Translations under genes and position numbers: made by a program
In this document: piece by piece, positions 33,719-41,928 of the stretch
Layout of the letters: each line of letters starts with the position of its first letter
How positions within the stretch are numbered: position 1 is the stretch's first letter
Notes under the pieces: generated by a model
Told to the model about the DNA's origin: nothing
Databases searched by the model: none
Seen by the model: only the letters and a program-made list of their open reading frames with translations
Source of the DNA: an uncultured Methanomassiliicoccaceae archaeon
Lineage (GTDB): Archaea > Thermoplasmatota > Thermoplasmata > Methanomassiliicoccales > Methanomethylophilaceae
Reading direction: 5' to 3'
DNA: 49,308 nucleotides
Assembly: GCA_905187815.1 (NCBI GenBank)
Contig: CAJJJM010000011.1
Location: 1-49,308, forward strand

Positions 33719-34894
33719 ATGGATTTCGAAGAAGTCAAAGCAAAGAGCGACCGCTACCTGTTCCAGAACTACGGCCGCATCCCCCTGTCGTTCACCCACG
33801 GCAAGGGATGCTACCTCTACGGCACCGACGGGAGGGAGTACCTCGACCTGGTGGCGGGCATCGCCGTCAACGCCCTGGGCTACGCCCATCCGGACTGGGT
33901 CGCCGCCGTCCAGGCCCAGGTGGCCAGGATGACGCACGTCTCCAACCTCTACTACGTGCAGGAGCAGGCCGAGCTGGCCGAGAGGGTGGCATCCATCACC
34001 CCCGGGGACCTCGACCGCTGCCTCTTCGTCAACAGCGGCGCCGAGGCCAACGAGGGTGCCCTGAAGCTCGCAGTCCGCTACACCGGGCGCGGCAGGATCA
34101 TGGCCGCGATCGACGGGTTCCACGGCAGGACGTCCGCCGCCATGGGCGCCACAGGGCAGAAGAGCATACAGGCGTCATTCGAGCCGCTCATAGCCGACGC
34201 CTACGACTACTTCCCCTTCGGGGACCTGGAGGCCGTCAAGGAGAAGATGACGAGGGACACCGCCGCGCTGATCGTGGAGCCCATCCAGGGGGAGAGCGGC
34301 GTCCACACCGCGTCCGCGGAGTTCTTCAAGGGCGTCCGCGACCTGTGCACCGACAACGGTACGATGATGATCGTGGACGAGGTCCAGACAGGGATCGGGC
34401 GCACCGGCGAATGGTACGGCATCCAGAACTTCGGAGTCGTGCCGGACATAATCACCATGGCCAAGGCGCTTGGCGGAGGCACCCCCATAGGTGCGGTCTG
34501 CTCCACGGATGAGATCTCCAAGGTCATGACGCCCGGGACGCACGGGACCACCTTCGGCGGCAACCCCCTGGTCTGTGCCGCAGGATGCGCAGTCCTCGAC
34601 ATCATGAAGAGGGACAACATCGTCCCACATGTGAAGGACATCGGTGCAAGGTGGATGGCCGACCTGAAGGCGATCGACTCCCCGATGATCAGGGAGGTCC
34701 GCGGATACGGTCTGATCATAGGCATCCAGATGGACTCCAGCGAGACCGCATCGAAGGTCCAGAGCTACTGCCGCGAGAACGGCGTCCTCATCAACGTGGC
34801 CCATGGCGGAACCATCCGTCTCATCCCGCCGCTCATCCTCGAGGACAGTCAGAAGGATGTCTTCACCGGACTTCTGAGGGAGGCCCTGGACTGA
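33719..34894 (+). CDS. argD: Acetylornithine aminotransferase
   Basis: 391 residues, class III PLP enzyme. VNSGAEANEGALKLA (phosphate and ring contacts), FHGRTSAAMGATGQK, VEPIQGESGVH, IVDEVQTGIGRTG and the PLP lysine in TMAKALGGGTPIGA (about 249). Converts N-acetylglutamate semialdehyde to N-acetylornithine. Last of the four-gene operon. Confidence 0.97.
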   Translation: MDFEEVKAKSDRYLFQNYGRIPLSFTHGKGCYLYGTDGREYLDLVAGIAVNALGYAHPDWVAAVQAQVARMTHVSNLYYVQEQAELAERVASITPGDLDRCLFVNSGAEANEGALKLAVRYTGRGRIMAAIDGFHGRTSAAMGATGQKSIQASFEPLIADAYDYFPFGDLEAVKEKMTRDTAALIVEPIQGESGVHTASAEFFKGVRDLCTDNGTMMIVDEVQTGIGRTGEWYGIQNFGVVPDIITMAKALGGGTPIGAVCSTDEISKVMTPGTHGTTFGGNPLVCAAGCAVLDIMKRDNIVPHVKDIGARWMADLKAIDSPMIREVRGYGLIIGIQMDSSETASKVQSYCRENGVLINVAHGGTIRLIPPLILEDSQKDVFTGLLREALD

Positions 34895-34920
34895 GGGACA
34901 CGGCTGTCTCATTTCCAAAC

Positions 34921-34937
34921 CTTTTACCTTATTTTTG
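34921..34937 (+). terminator. T-rich archaeal terminator after argD
   Basis: CTTTTACCTTATTTTTG, with several T clusters 27-43 bp after the stop. No strong hairpin, consistent with T-tract termination in archaea. A TATA-like CTTAAAACA for the next gene follows at 34943-34951. Confidence 0.5.
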
Positions 34938-34981
34938 TCCATCTTAAAACATTCAAATACCTGGACCGTGATGGCTCCGAT

Positions 34982-35668
34982 ATGTCCAAGAGCGTCATCA
35001 AGGAGAGTCTCGCGGAGAAGACCAGGATGTACATAGACGCCCATCCCAGCATCAAGGACTGCGTGGCCAAAGGCCTGATCAACTACTCGTCCCTGGCGAG
35101 GATGATCATGAAGGACATCGGAGTCGACAACGAGGAGGCCGTCATGATTGCCTGCCGCCGCTACGCCTCGAAGCTGTCGGTGACCACCGACCACGAGCTC
35201 AGTATTCTGAAGATCCTCAAGGACAGCAGGTTGGAGATGAGGACCAAGACCTGCATCGTGACTGCCAAGAACGACTGGTCAGTCCTGCACAAGATGGACA
35301 ACCTGTTCAAGGACCTCTGGAACGAGAACAGCATCATGCAGTGCGTGCAGTCCGCGTCCGCGGTCACCATCATCGCCGACACCCTGCTCAAGGAGAGGAT
35401 CATCGACACCGTCGGAAGATTCAACCTGATCAAGGTGAGGGAGAACCTGGTCGAGATCGCCGTGAAGTCGCCTGAGAAGATTGTCGACACGAGCGGTGTC
35501 ATCGCCTATCTGATCACCAACCTCTCGGATGCGGGGATCAACATCGAGGAGACCGTCAGCTGCCACACGGACACGATATTCATCGTGGGGGAGTCAGACA
35601 TGATCAACGCCTACTCGGTGCTCACCAAGTGCATCCAGTCCGCCGAGGACACGATAAGGGGCGAGTGA
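34982..35668 (+). CDS. ACT-domain protein, candidate regulator
   Basis: 228 residues. Residues about 1-75 look helical and HTH-like (VAKGLINYSSLARMIMKDIGVDNEEAVMIACRRYASK). Residues about 80-155 are a mixed region and 160-225 form a clear aspartokinase-type ACT domain (EIAVKSPEKIVDTSGVIAYLITNLSDAGINIEETVSCHTDT). ACT domains bind amino acids. The gene stands 87 bp after argD with its own TATA-like element. Control of amino-acid (possibly arginine) genes is inferred, not shown. Confidence 0.8.
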   Translation: MSKSVIKESLAEKTRMYIDAHPSIKDCVAKGLINYSSLARMIMKDIGVDNEEAVMIACRRYASKLSVTTDHELSILKILKDSRLEMRTKTCIVTAKNDWSVLHKMDNLFKDLWNENSIMQCVQSASAVTIIADTLLKERIIDTVGRFNLIKVRENLVEIAVKSPEKIVDTSGVIAYLITNLSDAGINIEETVSCHTDTIFIVGESDMINAYSVLTKCIQSAEDTIRGE

Positions 35669-35682
35669 CCGTCCACTGAACG

Positions 35683-35712
35683 AGGGGGCTCCGCTCCCCT
35701 GCCTACTTTTTT
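35683..35712 (+). terminator. Hairpin and T6 terminator
   Basis: AGGGG/CCCCT stem (35683-35687, 35696-35700) followed by T6 at 35707-35712, just after the ACT-protein stop. Confidence 0.55.
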
Positions 35713-35776
35713 ATCAGGTTTATGGGCCGAGCCGGTCCTGGAGGTCCGACCTGGCCCGGTCGCGCCAATCATCCCG

Positions 35777-36328
35777 TCAGAGGGATCCGCCTATCCTTTC
35801 CGCCTCGGACATGACGTTCTGGTCATCCTTCGCAGGGGCCTTCGCGGCACCCTCGTTGAACTCGATCTCCCCCGCGCACTCCATCTTGAAGTACTGCGTG
35901 AAGAAGCGCTTGACCTCCGCCATGGTCTCGGCCGATCCGATGCCTGCGGAGCTTGTGACAACGGGGACGAACCTCATGCCCGGCTTGAGGCAGCATCCGT
36001 CAGGGCCCATGAACCCGTACATTCTGTCCTCGAATGCCCTGGCCTGGGCTGTGCAGTGGCCGAAGTAGACCGGTGTGGCGAACACGACGACATCGCATTC
36101 CTTCATGGACTCGTAGGCGGGTGTGAACCCGTCCTTTCTCACGCATCCCTGTCCGGCCTTCTTGCATCCCATGCATGCGATGCACGGCCCTCCCGCCATC
36201 TCGTGGATGCTGTACATCTCCGTCTCGTTACCCGCGGCCTCCGCCGACTCCAGGATCCTGGAGACGATGTTCGCGCAGTTACCGTCCTTCCTGGGACTTC
36301 CGATGATTCCTATGATCTTTCCCGACAT
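35777..36328 (-). CDS. Iron-sulfur flavoprotein (Isf-type flavodoxin-fold reductase)
   Basis: 183 residues. Flavodoxin-like NADPH-dependent FMN reductase fold: GIIGSPRKDGNCA at the N-terminus (FMN phosphate binding), ATPVYFGH in the middle, and the compact Cys motif CIACMGCKKAGQGC (about 49-62) that binds [4Fe-4S] in methanogen Isf. It would carry electrons or reduce O2/H2O2 or quinone-like acceptors. It diverges from an HxlR regulator, a common pairing for redox-stress control. Confidence 0.9.
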   Translation of the reverse strand: MSGKIIGIIGSPRKDGNCANIVSRILESAEAAGNETEMYSIHEMAGGPCIACMGCKKAGQGCVRKDGFTPAYESMKECDVVVFATPVYFGHCTAQARAFEDRMYGFMGPDGCCLKPGMRFVPVVTSSAGIGSAETMAEVKRFFTQYFKMECAGEIEFNEGAAKAPAKDDQNVMSEAERIGGSL

Positions 36329-36449
36329 GGTATCACTATGATATTGAAGATGGTTTCCAATATTTAAATTGATACTATAATAATACTAACACGTAAAACA
36401 GTAGTCAAAAATACGAACGTATTAATCACTGTAATCAGATGGAACTGGC
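36329..36449. promoter_or_regulatory. Divergent Isf/HxlR control region
   Basis: 121-bp AT-rich region. TATA for Isf near 36360-36370 (complement) and for HxlR near 36417-36425 (CGTATTAATC), both giving short leaders. ATACTA occurs at 36372-36377 and 36383-36388, 11 bp apart, as possible regulator half-sites. Confidence 0.5.
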
Positions 36450-36788
36450 ATGAGCGACGGAGTGCCAAGGTTCAACTGCAGCGTCGATACGGCGATGTCC
36501 GTCATCGAGGGGAGGTGGAAGTGCACCATAATCTGTCTCCTTGCCACCAACGGGGAGATGAGGTTCTCGGAGCTCATGAAGACCATCGGCGAGGTGACGT
36601 CCGGGATCCTCACCAGGCAGCTAAAGGAGCTGGAGTCGGACGGGATGGTCCGGCGCAGGGTCGACGCATCCGGCAAGGTGAAGGTGTTCTACTCGCTGAC
36701 CGACCGCGGAAGGTCCGTCCTGCCGGTGATCCACGCGTTGGCGGAATGGGGCAGGGCCCAGATGATCCAGGTCATCGTCCCGGTCTGA
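36450..36788 (+). CDS. HxlR-family transcriptional regulator
   Basis: 112 residues. An N-terminal Cys in FNCSVDTAM followed by IEGRWKCTIICLL, the HxlR opening; winged helix RFSELMKTIGEVTSGILTRQLKELESDGMVRR, then the wing and a C-terminal dimer helix. HxlR proteins respond to electrophiles or aldehydes and redox stress via the N-terminal Cys in some members. Likely controls the divergent flavoprotein and itself. Confidence 0.93.
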   Translation: MSDGVPRFNCSVDTAMSVIEGRWKCTIICLLATNGEMRFSELMKTIGEVTSGILTRQLKELESDGMVRRRVDASGKVKVFYSLTDRGRSVLPVIHALAEWGRAQMIQVIVPV

Positions 36789-36842
36789 GAAGCCTGCGCC
36801 TCGATTCGGGACGGGCCCATGGCGGGTCCGCATCATCAAGAT

Positions 36843-36880
36843 GAAAAAAAGGAATGGGGAGGTGGCCCTCCCCGGTTTTT
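36843..36880. terminator. Bidirectional terminator between HxlR and glnQ
   Basis: Perfect 7-bp stem GGGGAGG/CCTCCCC (36856-36862, 36867-36873), TGGC loop, with T5 on the right (36876-36880) and A7 on the left (36844-36850), so T-runs follow the hairpin on both strands. Confidence 0.7.
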
Positions 36881-37623
36881 CAAAGGATCTTGGACAGGAA
36901 GTCCTTCAGGCGCTCGTTCTGCGGGTTGCCGAAGAACTCGTCGGGGGTGTTCTCCTCGGCGATGACTCCCTCGTCGAAGAACAGGACCCTGTCGGAGATC
37001 TCCCTGGCGAATCCCATCTCGTGGGTGACCACGAGCATGGTCATGCCGTAGTCGGCCAGTCCCTTGATGATCTTCAGGACCTCGCCGACCATTTCCGGGT
37101 CCAACGCCGATGTCGGTTCGTCGAAGAGCATGACGTCGGGGTTCATCGCCAGCGCTCTGGCGATGGCCACGCGCTGCTGCTGCCCTCCAGACAGCCTGGA
37201 AGGATACTGGTCCGCCTTGTTGAGGAGTCCGACCCTCTTGAGGATCATGTCGGCCTTTTCGGAGGCCTCCTCCTCGGTCATGATCTTCAGCTTCACAGGC
37301 GCCAGCATGACGTTCTCCTTCACCGTCTTGTGCGGGAAGAGGTTGAAGCTCTGGAACACCATGCCAATCTTCCTGCGAAGCATGTCCACGTCGGTGTCGG
37401 GATCGAGTATGTCGACACCCTCGACCTTTATGCTCCCGCTCGTGGGCTTCTCCAGCAGGTTGATGGATCTCAGGAAGGTGGACTTCCCGCATCCGGACGG
37501 TCCGATGATGGAGATTACCTCCCCCTTGTGGACGTCCAGGCTAATGTCCTTCAGGACCTCGTGGTCCCCGAAGGACTTCCCGAGGTTCCTGATCTCAATC
37601 AGTACTTCGCTGTCAGTAGGCAT
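36880..37623 (-). CDS. glnQ: Polar amino-acid ABC transporter ATPase (GlnQ-type)
   Basis: 247 residues. Walker A GPSGCGKST (about 42-50), Q-loop VFQSFNLFPH, signature LSGGQQQRVAIARA, Walker B VMLFDEPTSALDP and H-loop VVTHEMGFA. This is the PAAT/GlnQ class that energises uptake of amino acids. It overlaps the fused permease/binding protein gene by 11 bp and is translated second. Substrate may be glutamine or an arginine-related amino acid; not determinable. Confidence 0.93.
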   Translation of the reverse strand: MPTDSEVLIEIRNLGKSFGDHEVLKDISLDVHKGEVISIIGPSGCGKSTFLRSINLLEKPTSGSIKVEGVDILDPDTDVDMLRRKIGMVFQSFNLFPHKTVKENVMLAPVKLKIMTEEEASEKADMILKRVGLLNKADQYPSRLSGGQQQRVAIARALAMNPDVMLFDEPTSALDPEMVGEVLKIIKGLADYGMTMLVVTHEMGFAREISDRVLFFDEGVIAEENTPDEFFGNPQNERLKDFLSKIL

Positions 37624-39856
37624 TGTTCAGCCTCCTCTCTAGTCTCCTAATCAGATACGTCAGCACGAGGACGATCGCCAGATAGATGGCGGCGGCCACG
37701 AGGATCGGCAGCAGCGCATCGTAGGTCTGTCCCCTGATGATGTCCGCTCCCCTTGTCAGGTCCATGATTCCGATGTAACCGGCGACGGAGGTCTCCTTCA
37801 GCAGGGAGATGCTCTCGTTACCGATGGCCGGCAGGATGTTCCTGATGGCCTGGGGCAGGATGACGTTGGTCATGGCCATCCTGTTGCTCATACCGAGACT
37901 CCGGCAGGCCTCCATCTGTCCCTTCGGGACCGCTGTTATACCTGAACGCACGACCTCGGCCACATACGCTCCGGAGTTCAATCCGAATGCCACCGACGCT
38001 ATCAGTACCCCGTTGTCCGACGATGCGAACACCACGTAGTAGATCAGCAGCAGCTGGACCATCACAGGCGTTCCGCGTATCACGGTGATGTACACGTGGC
38101 ATATCGCGTTCAGTATCCGCAGCTTTCCGGTCATGTCATGGGTGCTGCGCACCATGGCGACCACGGAACCGATGATCAGACCGATGACCAGGGCAACGAC
38201 CGTGATTATGAGGGTGTTCTTCAGACCTTCGAAGATGTACAGGTAACGGTCGTTCTTCAGGAAGTCCGTGTGGAACCTGTCCTTGAGCTCCTGCCACCAA
38301 CCGACGTCCTCGGTCTCCTCATCCGTGTCGCCCGTATCGCCGCTGTCCTCCCTGGCGGCATCTCCGCTGTAGAAGGATGCGATGTCCTCGCCGATGTGGG
38401 ACGAGTAGTACTCGATGATCTTGTCGACGGTGCCGTTGGCGATGAGCTTCTCGAGGGCGTCGTTGACCAGGGCGTAGGTGGCCGAGTTCCCCTTCTGGAA
38501 GATGAGTCCGTAGTACTCGACGTCGGCATCGTCGAGGATGTCGAGGATCTTCAGGCCGTCGTTCGCGGCGACCTGTGCCTCCGCCACTGTGTTGTCCACG
38601 ACCTCTGCCACGGCCTTGCCACTGATGACATCGAGCAGGGCAATGTTGTAGTCCTTCTGCTGGATCAGGTTGCTGCCTGTGAGGTGTTCAGTCGCGTAGT
38701 CGGCCCCGCTGGTCCCCAGCTGGGATGTGACCGTCTTGCCCTTCAGGTCCTCCTTGCTCTGGATCGTGCAGTCCTCCTTGACGACGAGCACCTGGTGGAT
38801 CTCCGCGTAGGGGGTGGAGAAGTCGACCTTCTCCTTCCTGTCATCATCGATGGTGAACCCTGAGGCCCCGACGTCGCACTTGCCCTGCTGGACGGAGAGG
38901 ATGATTGAGTCGAAAGTGTTCTGCCTGAACTCGATGTTGTACCCGATCTCATATCCGATGGCCCTCATGATGTCCATGTCGATCCCGACATACTCCTGGC
39001 CGTGCATGTTGTCGTACGGCGGGAAGTCGGGGCTGGTCTCGACAACGAGCGTGCCCTGGGTGGTGAAGAACGAGGGGGTCTCCGGGGAGTAGCCGTTCTC
39101 CTCGTAGTACTCCATGATCATGTCGTACAGGCCGTTGTCCATGATGTGCTGGAGTGAATCGTTGAACTCGTCGCGCAGAGCGGTGTTGTCCTTGGAGAAT
39201 ATGAATCCGTACTGCTCGACGGGGGAGTCGTCCAGGATGTCCAGGACCTGGAGGTTGGGGTTGGCGGCGCACTGGGCGAGCGCGACGGTGCTGTCCACGA
39301 TCTCCGCATCGGCCTTGCCTGTGTTCAGGTCAAGGAGGACATCGGAGTATGTCTTCTGGAACTTGATGTTGTCATTGGAGAAGTTCGCAGCCGCGTAGTC
39401 CGCTCCCGTGGTCCCCGTCTGGACGGAGATCGTCATCCCGTTGAGGTCCTCCTTCGTCTGGATGGTGGTGTCCTTGGGAGCGACGACGACCTGGTTGATC
39501 TCCGCATACGGGATCGAGAAGTCGACCACCTTCTCCCTGTCGGGGTTGATACTGAATCCGGAGGCGCCGATGTCGCACTTGCCGGATGGGACAGACAGGA
39601 GAATGGAATCGAAGGTGTTGGTTTTGAACTGTACATTGCAACCCATGTCGTTGCAGACGGCACGGACGATGTCCATGTCTATCCCGGCATACTCCTGGCC
39701 GACCTGGTAGTCGAACGGGGCGAAGTCGGGACTCGTCTCGACGATCAGAGTCCTTCCGTCGTCAGCCTCCACATCGGGGGATATGCACAGGGTCGTACCC
39801 AGCAGGCACATCACCGACACAACGGCGACGATCGCTATCAGTTTCTTGTTATCCAT
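37613..39856 (-). CDS. Fused amino-acid ABC transporter: two binding domains plus permease
   Basis: 747 residues. Signal/anchor helix about 6-26; substrate-binding domain 1 about 36-255 (starting LIVETSPDFAPFDY); domain 2 about 270-495 (LVVETSPDFPPYDN), clearly a duplicate of the first; acidic linker about 500-520; and a HisM/GlnP-type permease about 535-745 with an EAA-like loop EACRSLGMSNRMAM. Both SBDs keep the FDSI, DIGASGF/DVGASGF and GTTGADYA/GTSGADYA ligand-binding blocks. Such double-SBD fusions are known in lactic acid bacteria GlnPQ; here the protein is archaeal. Together with glnQ it forms a homodimeric importer with four external binding domains per complex. Confidence 0.93.
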   Translation of the reverse strand: MDNKKLIAIVAVVSVMCLLGTTLCISPDVEADDGRTLIVETSPDFAPFDYQVGQEYAGIDMDIVRAVCNDMGCNVQFKTNTFDSILLSVPSGKCDIGASGFSINPDREKVVDFSIPYAEINQVVVAPKDTTIQTKEDLNGMTISVQTGTTGADYAAANFSNDNIKFQKTYSDVLLDLNTGKADAEIVDSTVALAQCAANPNLQVLDILDDSPVEQYGFIFSKDNTALRDEFNDSLQHIMDNGLYDMIMEYYEENGYSPETPSFFTTQGTLVVETSPDFPPYDNMHGQEYVGIDMDIMRAIGYEIGYNIEFRQNTFDSIILSVQQGKCDVGASGFTIDDDRKEKVDFSTPYAEIHQVLVVKEDCTIQSKEDLKGKTVTSQLGTSGADYATEHLTGSNLIQQKDYNIALLDVISGKAVAEVVDNTVAEAQVAANDGLKILDILDDADVEYYGLIFQKGNSATYALVNDALEKLIANGTVDKIIEYYSSHIGEDIASFYSGDAAREDSGDTGDTDEETEDVGWWQELKDRFHTDFLKNDRYLYIFEGLKNTLIITVVALVIGLIIGSVVAMVRSTHDMTGKLRILNAICHVYITVIRGTPVMVQLLLIYYVVFASSDNGVLIASVAFGLNSGAYVAEVVRSGITAVPKGQMEACRSLGMSNRMAMTNVILPQAIRNILPAIGNESISLLKETSVAGYIGIMDLTRGADIIRGQTYDALLPILVAAAIYLAIVLVLTYLIRRLERRLNNAY

Positions 39857-39900
39857 TATACCGACCGAATTTTCTGATTGTCTGGCTATCTCCGGAGACT

Positions 39901-39912
39901 ACATATAATACG
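39901..39912. promoter_or_regulatory. Divergent TATA-rich element
   Basis: ACATATAATACG on the + strand; its complement CGTATTATATGT can act as box A for the transporter (start 39856, leader about 20 nt). On the + strand it would serve the small ORF at 39953. Confidence 0.4.
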
Positions 39913-39952
39913 AATCCGACAGTATGTGCCGACTGGAATATGGGTGTCTGAT

Positions 39953-40087
39953 ATGGAACTTGAAGTTCTGAATCTGTCAGATCCAGCGATTGATCGGAGC
40001 GATACCAGCGCACTGGATGCCGACCGGGCGACGTTACACAAGGGGGTCGTCGATGTCCTCATGGGGTCATTACTTCATGGCGTATGA
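39953..40087 (+). CDS. Small ORF, 44 aa
   Basis: MELEVLNLSDPAIDRSDTSA... ending HGV. I do not recognise it. Acidic, soluble. An in-frame GTG at 39944 could be the start. Its stop overlaps the start of the next small ORF as ATGA, which is the coupling style used by genuine operons in this genome. No other evidence; codon use is less GC-biased than in neighbouring genes, so it may be foreign, decayed or not translated. Confidence 0.35.
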   Translation: MELEVLNLSDPAIDRSDTSALDADRATLHKGVVDVLMGSLLHGV

Positions 40088-40242
40088 AAGGAGGCTCCAA
40101 TTCTGTGACGGTGGTCGGATTCATCATCCTCCTAGGGTTGAGGGAGCATTGCGGACCGTCCGATACATCGCGGATAATGATTGCAACGGTCTTCCACAAT
40201 CTGTTGTTTGCTCTGTTGTCCATCATAGCCTATGGAGCGTAG
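40084..40242 (+). CDS. Small membrane protein, 52 aa
   Basis: Short ORF with two hydrophobic stretches (VTVVGFIILLGL and MIATVFHNLLFALLSIIAYGA), likely one or two membrane helices separated by a polar Cys-containing turn. ATGA overlap with the preceding 44-residue ORF. Too short for family assignment. It ends TAG TGA. Could be the remnant of a larger membrane protein or a genuine small protein. Confidence 0.4.
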   Translation: MKGGSNSVTVVGFIILLGLREHCGPSDTSRIMIATVFHNLLFALLSIIAYGA

Positions 40243-40290
40243 TGAGGGTATGGCCATGATGCCTAACCACCTAGTCGCAGGGACCTACCA

Positions 40291-40440
40291 GTGTCGATGT
40301 TGTATGATCATGCCATCCCGAAGGATGACGCATCATCATCCTGCATGGGAGTCGTGTATCTTGACAATGGGATTCTATCAGGAAGGGAATCATTGGGAAC
40401 GGTCACCCCAGTCTACAATGAGGCGCGTCCGATGCGATGA
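40291..40440 (+). CDS. Small ORF, 49 aa (doubtful)
   Basis: GTG-started ORF MSMLYDHAIPKDDASSSCMGVVYLDNG... ending NEARPMR. Reading is open and protein-like but short, without recognised domain. A longer overlapping frame from 40232 reads in poorly coding-like sequence. I list it because the 39857-40510 stretch has no larger supported gene. Confidence 0.25.
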   Translation: MSMLYDHAIPKDDASSSCMGVVYLDNGILSGRESLGTVTPVYNEARPMR

Positions 40441-40483
40441 ATCTAGTAAAAGTGCTCCCCATGAGGGGGATAAAGCGTTTGAT

Positions 40484-40499
40484 GGGCGGTATCCCGCCC
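40484..40499. terminator. Hairpin downstream of surface-protein fragment
   Basis: GGGCGG/CCGCCC with a TATC loop, about 11 bp after the minus-strand stop at 40510. Confidence 0.45.
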
Positions 40500-40509
40500 T
40501 TGGTGTCTG

Positions 40510-41222
40510 TCAGAGCCTCTTCCTGGCAACCATCGCAACAGCTGCGATGGCAATCACCACGACGATGGCGATTCCAGCATAGATCAGGGTGTCATCGCCC
40601 TCATCGGTCGGAGTCTGTTGGGTCGTTCCGATCATGTAGTATGAGAAGTGGTCGGTCACGAACGTTATGGTGTGGGTGATTGGGTCGTATGTGGTGACCT
40701 TCGGCTCCAGGTTGCCGTCGCTATCGATGTAGAACACAGTGATGCTGTCGGGATCGTCTCCGGGCTGGAGTGTGTACGGCACCGTAACGGTGACCGTACC
40801 GCCGAGTTGGTGGATGGATTCGTTGCCGGCGGTGGCGTTCAGTTCGAACACCGGCGAATCGCCGATGACCCTCTGCTGGGCACTGTTCATAGCCGCCCTG
40901 TTGCCTGTAGCCACGGAGACGGACACTGCGGAGTCACTGTCTGACAATGTGGACGCAACCTCTGGGCTGATGGTCACAGTCCCAACATCTCCGGAGATGG
41001 AGACGCTTGCTCCCGAGTCGGCGACCGCGGTCAACGCATCTGCGTCAAGTGTCGCCTCCGCCTTGTCGGGGGTGTAGGAGTCGGACTGTATGGTGATGAC
41101 CTTCTCCACGTTCTCTTGTTCTGAGGTCACCTCATCCATCTGACTGAGGGCCTGCTGGATCTTGTCGGCTTCGACAGTCACAGTACCGGTGCCGTCTCCC
41201 TGGACGGTGACGGTGGTCTGCG
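40510..41222 (-). pseudogene. C-terminal fragment of a large surface protein
   Basis: About 236 residues readable, beginning inside a Thr/Val-rich region (QTTVTVQGDGTGTVTV) and ending with a C-terminal anchor helix TLIYAGIAIVVVIAIAAVAMVARKRL. This is the wall/membrane-anchored tail type seen in methanogen adhesin-like proteins: Ser/Thr-rich beta domain, PDSITVFYIDSDGNLEPKVTTYDPITHTITFVTDHFSYYMIG, then TM and basic tail. No signal peptide or plausible start is left; the 5' part ends abruptly at ~41222 against a fragment of an unrelated gene on the other strand. Confidence 0.7.
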
Positions 41223-41402
41223 ACCGGGCTGTACCACCTGTCGCTCACCGGTGCCGCGAAGGACCTGTACGACGGGATGGTGTCCGAGATGGAGCGGTCC
41301 CTGACGGCTCTGAGGGAGAGGTACTCCGAGGAGGATGTGGACAGGTTCATGGAGATGCTGGAGTTCCTGACATCCAGATACAACGGGCCCCGGGATGGAT
41401 GA
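41221..41402 (+). pseudogene. MarR-family regulator, C-terminal fragment
   Basis: About 59 residues ending GPRDG then TGA at 41400. The reading GLYHLSLTGAAKDLYDGM...LRERYSEEDVDRFMEMLEFL matches the wing end and dimerisation helices of MarR proteins. The helix-turn-helix and the N-terminal half are missing: the frame has a stop at 41208, inside the neighbouring surface-protein fragment. Truncated at the same point as that fragment. Confidence 0.7.
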
Positions 41403-41470
41403 ACCCAGAGGACATCTGCAGGATTCCAGCTGCGTCTCCCTTCTTGCCCCGTCCGATGATTCGATCGATG

Positions 41471-41490
41471 ATCCTTCTCCGGAGAAGGAT
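41471..41490. repeat. 20-bp perfect palindrome
   Basis: ATCCTTCTCC followed by its exact reverse complement GGAGAAGGAT, without spacer. It lies 70 bp after the MarR fragment stop, before a region of unclear coding content. Confidence 0.7.
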
Positions 41491-41928
41491 GTGATGTAAA
41501 GTCACGTAGTAAAGTTCACATATCGGTGTTATCGGGTGGACGAAGTGTAGGCCGTCGGAGTCGCGGGCACGCTGGACCTCCCATCGAGGGACAGGATCCT
41601 GGTGCCGACAGACGTCCTGATGTCCTGCGGGAGCAGCGCGACCGTGTGCAGGCATGTGACCTGACCAGGTCTGAAGTCGGCGTCGGAGCTGTCCCGAGAC
41701 ACGGAGATTTTACTGTGCGCTCTGTGGGCGTTCGGGAACCTGACCGGATGCAGGGGCGTCCGCATGCGCTGGAAGTTCCTGGCCTCCGGTACCACGACCG
41801 AGGCAACGGCGCGCAGGGCAGACTGCGAGTCGGCGCTGAGCGATGTCGGGGACATGGTTGTCGCCACGTCGAGCGCCGACGAGCCGACATGCGCAGGAAT
41901 ACTCCTGGACGGGTACGAGGAAGGGGTG

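Noticed and set aside
40232..40582. Plus-strand open frame of 116 codons
   Set aside because: Met/His/Cys-rich composition, poor codon pattern and overlap with the surface-protein fragment terminator; unlikely to be a gene.
41551..41553. TAG in the plus frame as a possible pyrrolysine codon
   Set aside because: Methanomassiliicoccales do use pyrrolysine, but the same frame meets a TGA at 41664 and no methyltransferase homology is present.
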